Shown here one piece after another: positions 6,663-9,887 of a stretch of 9,887 nt of DNA. The stretch comes from Thermacetogenium sp. UBA4966 (GTDB taxonomy: Bacteria; Bacillota; DSM-12270; Thermacetogeniales; Thermacetogeniaceae): NCBI GenBank assembly GCA_002397275.1, contig DHAA01000107.1:25479-35365 (forward strand), given 5' to 3'. A model generated the notes under the pieces. The model saw only the letters and a program-made list of their open reading frames with translations, searched no databases and was not told where the DNA came from. How positions within the stretch are numbered: the stretch's first letter is position 1; every line of letters begins with the position of its first letter. Both the position numbers and the translations under genes were made by a program.

Positions 6663-7313
6663 TTGGAGATCTTTTTAGACACCGCTAATATTGATGAAAT
6701 AAAAGAAGCCGTCGGCTGGGGAGTTATCTCCGGAGTAACCACCAACCCCACCCTTATTGCCAGGGAACAGGGGCGTCCATTTCGTGAGATTATTAAGGAG
6801 ATCTGCGATCTCGTACGGGGACCTGTGAGCGCCGAGGTGATCAGCGGGGACTTGCAGGGAGTGCTGCGGGAGGCCCGGGAGCTGGCTGTCATTGACCCGC
6901 ATATCGTCGTGAAAATACCGGTGACACCCGAGGGTTTGTCCGCGGTGCATGTGCTCTCCGCGGAAGGGGTTCGTACCAATGTCACTCTGGTTTTCAGCGC
7001 CTTGCAGGCGCTTCTGGCCGCCCGGTCAGGGGCCGCTTATGTCAGCCCGTTCATCGGCCGCATTGACGACGTCGGCCAGCAAGGGATGGATGTGCTGAGC
7101 GACACCATGGATATTTTCCAAAACTACCGGCTGGAAACGGAAGTGATCGCGGCCAGTATCCGCCACCCCATGCATGTTTTGGAAGCGGCGAGAATCGGCG
7201 CGGATATCGCCACCGTTCCCTTTAACGTACTGAAAATGATGTTCCGGCACCCCTTAACCGACCGAGGGATAGAGCGTTTCCTTGCCGATTGGGAAAAAGT
7301 TGTTAAGAGTTGA
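6663..7313 (+). CDS. Transaldolase of the fructose-6-phosphate aldolase (FSA/TalC) type
   Basis: A 216-residue class I aldolase of the small transaldolase subfamily (MipB/TalC), which transfers a dihydroxyacetone unit between sugar phosphates in the non-oxidative pentose phosphate pathway. Key features are the start EIFLDTANIDEI, VTTNPTLI (25-32), the Schiff-base lysine Lys84 in VVKIPVT, the block TNVTLVFS (105-112), SPFIGRIDD (128-136) and ASIRHP (164-169). Length is normal for the family. The TTG start is required by the conserved N-terminus and has AGGAG (6649-6653) nine bases upstream. Sequence alone does not separate true transaldolase from fructose-6-phosphate aldolase activity. In Firmicutes the copy next to fba is usually transaldolase (called tal or ywjH in Bacillus). 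Confidence 0.95.
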   Translation: MEIFLDTANIDEIKEAVGWGVISGVTTNPTLIAREQGRPFREIIKEICDLVRGPVSAEVISGDLQGVLREARELAVIDPHIVVKIPVTPEGLSAVHVLSAEGVRTNVTLVFSALQALLAARSGAAYVSPFIGRIDDVGQQGMDVLSDTMDIFQNYRLETEVIAASIRHPMHVLEAARIGADIATVPFNVLKMMFRHPLTDRGIERFLADWEKVVKS

Positions 7314-7321
7314 ATTTTTGA

Positions 7322-7350
7322 TTGACATAAAAGAACATATATGTTAATCT
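7322..7350 (+). promoter_or_regulatory. Candidate upstream promoter of rho (extended -10)
   Basis: A perfect TTGACA (7322-7327) is followed 17 bp later by TAATCT (7345-7350), preceded by TG at 7342-7343 as an extended -10. The weak -10 hexamer is partly made up for by the perfect -35 and the TG. The spacer contains a 12-bp palindrome. Confidence 0.5.
7334..7345. promoter_or_regulatory. 12-bp perfect palindrome in promoter spacer, possible operator
   Basis: AACATATATGTT reads the same on both strands and lies between the -35 and -10 boxes, touching the -10. This is a usual place for a repressor dimer site. No regulator gene is nearby. Confidence 0.4.
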
Positions 7351-7364
7351 GTTCATGGCACTGC

Positions 7365-7392
7365 TTGATACATTTTTGGCCCTGTATATAAA
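7365..7392 (+). promoter_or_regulatory. Second candidate promoter of rho
   Basis: TTGATA (7365-7370) and TATAAA (7387-7392) each match five of six consensus bases and are separated by 16 bp. A transcript from here would have a leader of about 260 nt before rho. It may act with or instead of the upstream candidate. Confidence 0.5.
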
Positions 7393-7442
7393 TTCCGGAT
7401 TTTGTATTTATTTAAGCTGCCGGAACTGCCGTAGTGCGGAAA

Positions 7443-7460
7443 AGGCGGCGCCGGCCGCTT
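7443..7460 (+). other. GC-rich hairpin in rho leader
   Basis: GCGGC (7445-7449) pairs with GCCGC (7454-7458) around a GCCG loop, and A-T and G-T pairs lengthen the stem to seven. No T-run follows, so it is not an intrinsic terminator. A C/T-rich patch with few G (about 7459-7475) comes directly after it. Confidence 0.4.
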
Positions 7461-7524
7461 CTGACCCCTTCCTTTGGTCGCCCGGAAAACCGGACAATCA
7501 ATTAATTATATGCTGCTAATTTCA

Positions 7525-7545
7525 GTTGCTCCTGCCTGGAGCAAC
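7525..7545 (+). other. Perfect 8-bp hairpin in rho leader
   Basis: GTTGCTCC (7525-7532) and GGAGCAAC (7538-7545) pair completely around the loop TGCCT. It lies about 110 bp before the rho start. No T-run follows, so it is more likely a leader RNA element or protein site than a terminator. Confidence 0.55.
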
Positions 7546-7657
7546 AATGTTTGCCAATCTTATCTCGTTGTATATCCAATAAATTCTTATTAGTGATTTA
7601 TCTGGATTTTTGTCAATTCCGCATATTAAAATTAAGAGAAAATAGGGTGATACAAAC

Positions 7658-8911
7658 TTGAATCTGAATGAATTAGAGCAAAAGACCATCTCAGAGCTCT
7701 TTAAAATTGCTAAAGACCTGGGGCTGACCGGTTATTCCAGGCTGCGCAAAAAAGAGCTGATTTTTGAGATTATGAAAGCTAAAACCGAAAAGGACGGGCT
7801 GATGTTTGCTCAGGGGATTCTGGAAACACTTCCGGACGGCTACGGTTTCCTGCGTCCCTTTGCTTACCTTCCCAGTCATGACGACATCTATGTTTCTCCT
7901 TCCCAGATCAGGCGTTTTGACCTGCGCACCGGCGATCGTGTAGCAGGGCAGGTCAGAGCTCCCAAAGAAACGGAGCGTTTTTTCGCCTTGCTGCGGGTGG
8001 AGACGGTCAACGGCTATGACCCGGACGAAGCCTCCCAGAGGGTGCATTTCGATGCTTTGACGCCAATCTTTCCCACCGAAAGAATAACCCTGGAAAGCAA
8101 TGGGGGCGGGGATATCTCCTGCCGGATTATCGACCTGATCTCCCCTTTAGGAAAGGGGCAGCGGGGGTTGATCGTAGCCCCCCCCAAAGCCGGAAAAACA
8201 TATCTGCTCAAAAAAATTGCCAACGCCATCACCAAAAACTATCCGGATATATATTTGATGGTGCTGCTCATCGATGAGCGCCCGGAAGAGGTTACGGATA
8301 TGGAGAGGTCTGTGGATGGGGATGTGGTCAGCTCTACATTTGACGAGCCCCCGGAAAACCATGTAAAAGTCTCTGAAATGCTTCTCGAGCGGGCGAAAAG
8401 GCTGGTGGAACACAAGCGTGACGTGGTTATACTCCTGGACAGCATCACCCGCCTGGCGCGGGGTTACAATCTGGTTGTCCCCCCTTCAGGCCGCACCCTT
8501 TCCGGCGGAGTAGACCCCACCGCGCTGCATAAGCCCAAACGCTTTTTCGGCGCCGCCCGCAACATTGAAGAGGGCGGCAGCCTGACTATCCTGGCCACAG
8601 CCCTGGTGGAAACCGGAAGCAGGATGGATGATGTGATCTTTGAAGAGTTTAAGGGTACAGGCAATATGGAGTTGATTCTGGATCGGAAGCTCTCCGAGAA
8701 GCGAGTTTTCCCGGCAATTGATATCAAGCGTTCCGGTACGCGGCGGGAGGAAATGCTGCTCAGCAAAGATGAGCTGGACCTGGTCTGGAATTTCCGCAGG
8801 ATGTTTTCCTCGTACGGAACCAGCGATATCCTGGAAATGCTGATCGACGCCATGAAGAAAACGAAAGAAAACAGCGACCTGCTGCGGGCGATTCCTCAGC
8901 TCTTCAGCTAA
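7658..8911 (+). CDS. rho: Transcription termination factor Rho
   Basis: A hexameric RNA-dependent ATPase that binds C-rich nascent RNA, moves 5' to 3' and releases RNA polymerase. The 417-residue protein has an N-terminal helical Rho_N part (1-45, ending KKELIFEIMKAK), the RNA-binding cold-shock-like domain (about 48-125) with GYGFLRP (61-67) and DIYVSPSQIRRFDLR (76-90), then the RecA-like ATPase: Walker A APPKAGKT (174-181), LIDERPEEVTD (204-214), Walker B VVILLDS (256-262), Q loop PPSGRTLSGG (275-284) and R loop KGTGNMEL (332-339). It lacks the long insertion of actinobacterial Rho and resembles Bacillus Rho closely. TTG 7658 is the start, with AGGGTGA (7644-7650) seven bases upstream. The 344-bp spacer before it suggests separate promoter and leader control. 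Confidence 0.98.
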   Translation: MNLNELEQKTISELFKIAKDLGLTGYSRLRKKELIFEIMKAKTEKDGLMFAQGILETLPDGYGFLRPFAYLPSHDDIYVSPSQIRRFDLRTGDRVAGQVRAPKETERFFALLRVETVNGYDPDEASQRVHFDALTPIFPTERITLESNGGGDISCRIIDLISPLGKGQRGLIVAPPKAGKTYLLKKIANAITKNYPDIYLMVLLIDERPEEVTDMERSVDGDVVSSTFDEPPENHVKVSEMLLERAKRLVEHKRDVVILLDSITRLARGYNLVVPPSGRTLSGGVDPTALHKPKRFFGAARNIEEGGSLTILATALVETGSRMDDVIFEEFKGTGNMELILDRKLSEKRVFPAIDIKRSGTRREEMLLSKDELDLVWNFRRMFSSYGTSDILEMLIDAMKKTKENSDLLRAIPQLFS

Positions 8912-9145
8912 AAAAGCAGATCACCGCGGCGGCTCTGCCGATCTATTGCAGGGGAGTGTCCTCCTGATCTAGTGGTTAGTCGTTGGCCGTCATGTTTATA
9001 CTGCCTGCGCAGCGGCGATTTCGGAAGCCGGATATAGCATTCTCTAGCGGTTCCCTGATTAGCCAAAAGTGTATATTTTACCAGCAGATAGGGAAAAGTA
9101 GCGGTATATGTGCTGTTTGTGGTTTTAGTTGTGAGGTGAAAAAAA
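8912..9145 (+). other. Spacer between rho and the LysM-M23 gene
   Basis: No gene with a ribosome site was found. GCAGA (8916-8920) can pair with TCTGC (8934-8938), and GGAG/CTCC around TGTC forms a short stem near 8953-8964. Neither has a T-run, so the end of the rho transcript is not marked by a clear intrinsic terminator. TATATT (9072-9077) could be a -10 for the next gene but has no good -35. rpmE, often found just after rho, is not here. Confidence 0.45.
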
Positions 9146-9887
9146 ATGCGCAAGAGAACGCCCCTTATCTGCTGTGTGGCGGTTTTGGCGGGATTAATGA
9201 TCCCCCTTTACCAGGTTGCCGCTTATTTTGCCGGGGACAGTTTAGCTGTTTGCTGGGCGGAAGAAGCAGGTAAGAAAACAGCTGATCAAAGCTATACTGT
9301 TCAAGCAGGGGATACGCTGTGGAGCATCGCCCGCCGTTTCGGGGTTAATGTGAAGGAACTGGCGGCAGACAACGGTATCCCAGGGGACCTGATCAAGCCG
9401 GGGCAGGTTCTGCAGTTGACTCCGGAAGCACAGGCGGCGAAGACGCACCGGGTTGCCCGGGGAGAGACACTGTGGAGCCTGGCGCGCCGCTACCAGGTCA
9501 ATGTGGAGCAGTTGGCTGCAGTTAACAATATAAGAGACCCGAACTCTATCCGTGATGGTCAGGAACTGATTATAGCCGGGACGGATCAGGTGCAAACGGT
9601 GACCGCAGCCGGACCGGCGCCGATATTCAGTTGGCCTCTGTTGGGGAGAATTACCTCCCGCTTTGGTCCCCGGGGCAATGAATTTCACCACGGCCTAGAT
9701 ATCGCCGGGGAAACGGGAGAAGTGATCAAGGCTGCTCAAAGCGGCCGGGTAGAATCAGCGGGAAGCCGCCCCTTTTATGGCGAGACCCTGATCATCGCTC
9801 ATGAAGACGGTTATAAGACGCTTTATGCGCATCTCTCCAAATACCTGGTCAATCAGGGGGACAATATCGAAAAGGGGCAGGAAATTG
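9146..9887 (+). CDS. Secreted LysM-LysM-M23 peptidoglycan endopeptidase (cut by right edge)
   Basis: The reading frame is open from ATG 9146 to the window end, giving 247 residues without the C-terminus. A signal peptide or anchor is likely at the start: basic RKR at 2-4, then a hydrophobic stretch at about 7-28. Two LysM domains follow, at 49-92 (SYTVQAGDTLWSIARRFGV...) and 100-143 (THRVARGETLWSLARRYQV...), which bind glycan chains of peptidoglycan or chitin-like polymers. The M23 (LytM/lysostaphin-type) peptidase domain starts near 158 with PIFSWPLLGRITSRFG; the zinc motif HxxxD is His181/Asp185 in HHGLDIA, and the third ligand His229 is in LYAHLS. It probably cuts peptide cross-links in the wall or spore cortex, or activates other hydrolases. 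Start support is GAGGTGA (9133-9139), six bases before the ATG. Confidence 0.92.
   Translation, partial: MRKRTPLICCVAVLAGLMIPLYQVAAYFAGDSLAVCWAEEAGKKTADQSYTVQAGDTLWSIARRFGVNVKELAADNGIPGDLIKPGQVLQLTPEAQAAKTHRVARGETLWSLARRYQVNVEQLAAVNNIRDPNSIRDGQELIIAGTDQVQTVTAAGPAPIFSWPLLGRITSRFGPRGNEFHHGLDIAGETGEVIKAAQSGRVESAGSRPFYGETLIIAHEDGYKTLYAHLSKYLVNQGDNIEKGQEI

Larger units (their letters stand above)
7314..7657 (+). other. 344-bp spacer: promoters and structured leader of rho
   Basis: No convincing gene is found here. The first 80 bp carry two promoter candidates and a palindrome. The middle (7420-7500) is GC-rich with two hairpins and a pyrimidine-rich patch. A third, perfect 8-bp-stem hairpin follows at 7525-7545. 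The last 110 bp are AT-rich and end in the ribosome site AGGGTGA before rho. The layout fits a long 5' leader; rho genes in several bacteria are controlled by Rho itself in such a leader. Confidence 0.6.

Noticed and set aside
7355..7519. 54-codon open frame in the fsa–rho spacer (starts MALLDTFLALYINSGF, contains CRNC)
   Set aside because: No Shine-Dalgarno before the ATG, it runs through promoter boxes and GC-rich hairpins, and it shows no recognisable family.
8983..9273. 96-codon + strand frame between rho and the LysM-M23 gene, with cysteines
   Set aside because: Starts with TTG without a ribosome site and overlaps the clear signal peptide and start of the LysM-M23 gene in another frame.

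Overview
The window looks like a chromosomal housekeeping segment from a Gram-positive, probably spore-forming member of the Firmicutes (class Clostridia). A Desulfotomaculum/Pelotomaculum- or Thermacetogenium-like lineage would fit. This rests on three things: the conserved order argS – pyrG – fba – transaldolase – rho, which is the Bacillus/Clostridia backbone; purine-rich Shine-Dalgarno sequences; and protein sequences close to Firmicutes enzymes. The lineage below class is inference. All genes are on the + strand, and there is no sign of a phage, insertion sequence, CRISPR array, tRNA or rRNA.

Layout. 1-198 is the C-terminal end of arginyl-tRNA synthetase, a real gene fragment cut by the left edge. 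Six bases later comes a small metallo-beta-lactamase-fold hydrolase (205-834). A spacer of about 190 bp carries a good sigma-A promoter (TTGACA, 18 bp, TAAAAT) and leads into CTP synthase pyrG (1027-2625). A FemAB-type lipid II aminoacyltransferase (2650-3729) and an alanine racemase (3768-4925) follow closely, so pyrG-fem-alr is probably one transcript. A second promoter-like spacer with three 10-bp direct repeats precedes a cysteine-rich zinc-ribbon protein of unknown function (5095-5763), class II fructose-bisphosphate aldolase (5780-6634) and an FSA-type transaldolase (6663-7313). A 344-bp spacer with two promoter candidates, a 12-bp palindrome and three hairpins forms the likely leader of rho (7658-8911). 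After another 234-bp spacer, a secreted protein with two LysM domains and an M23 peptidase domain (9146-9887, cut by the right edge) begins.

How the genes fit together. The window mixes central metabolism and information processing (ArgS, PyrG, Fba, transaldolase, Rho) with cell-wall functions (FemAB transferase, alanine racemase, LysM-M23 hydrolase). Compared with the Bacillus subtilis order, spo0F between pyrG and fba, murA/glpX between transaldolase and rho, and rpmE after rho are all missing, and cell-wall genes occupy two of these sites. Five of the eight complete genes use TTG as start codon, which is notable.

No clearly new multi-gene system is visible. The best items for a second look are the repeat-bearing promoter before the zinc-ribbon gene, the palindrome and structured leader before rho, the alanine racemase with an extra segment beside a FemAB transferase, and the uncharacterised zinc-ribbon protein itself.
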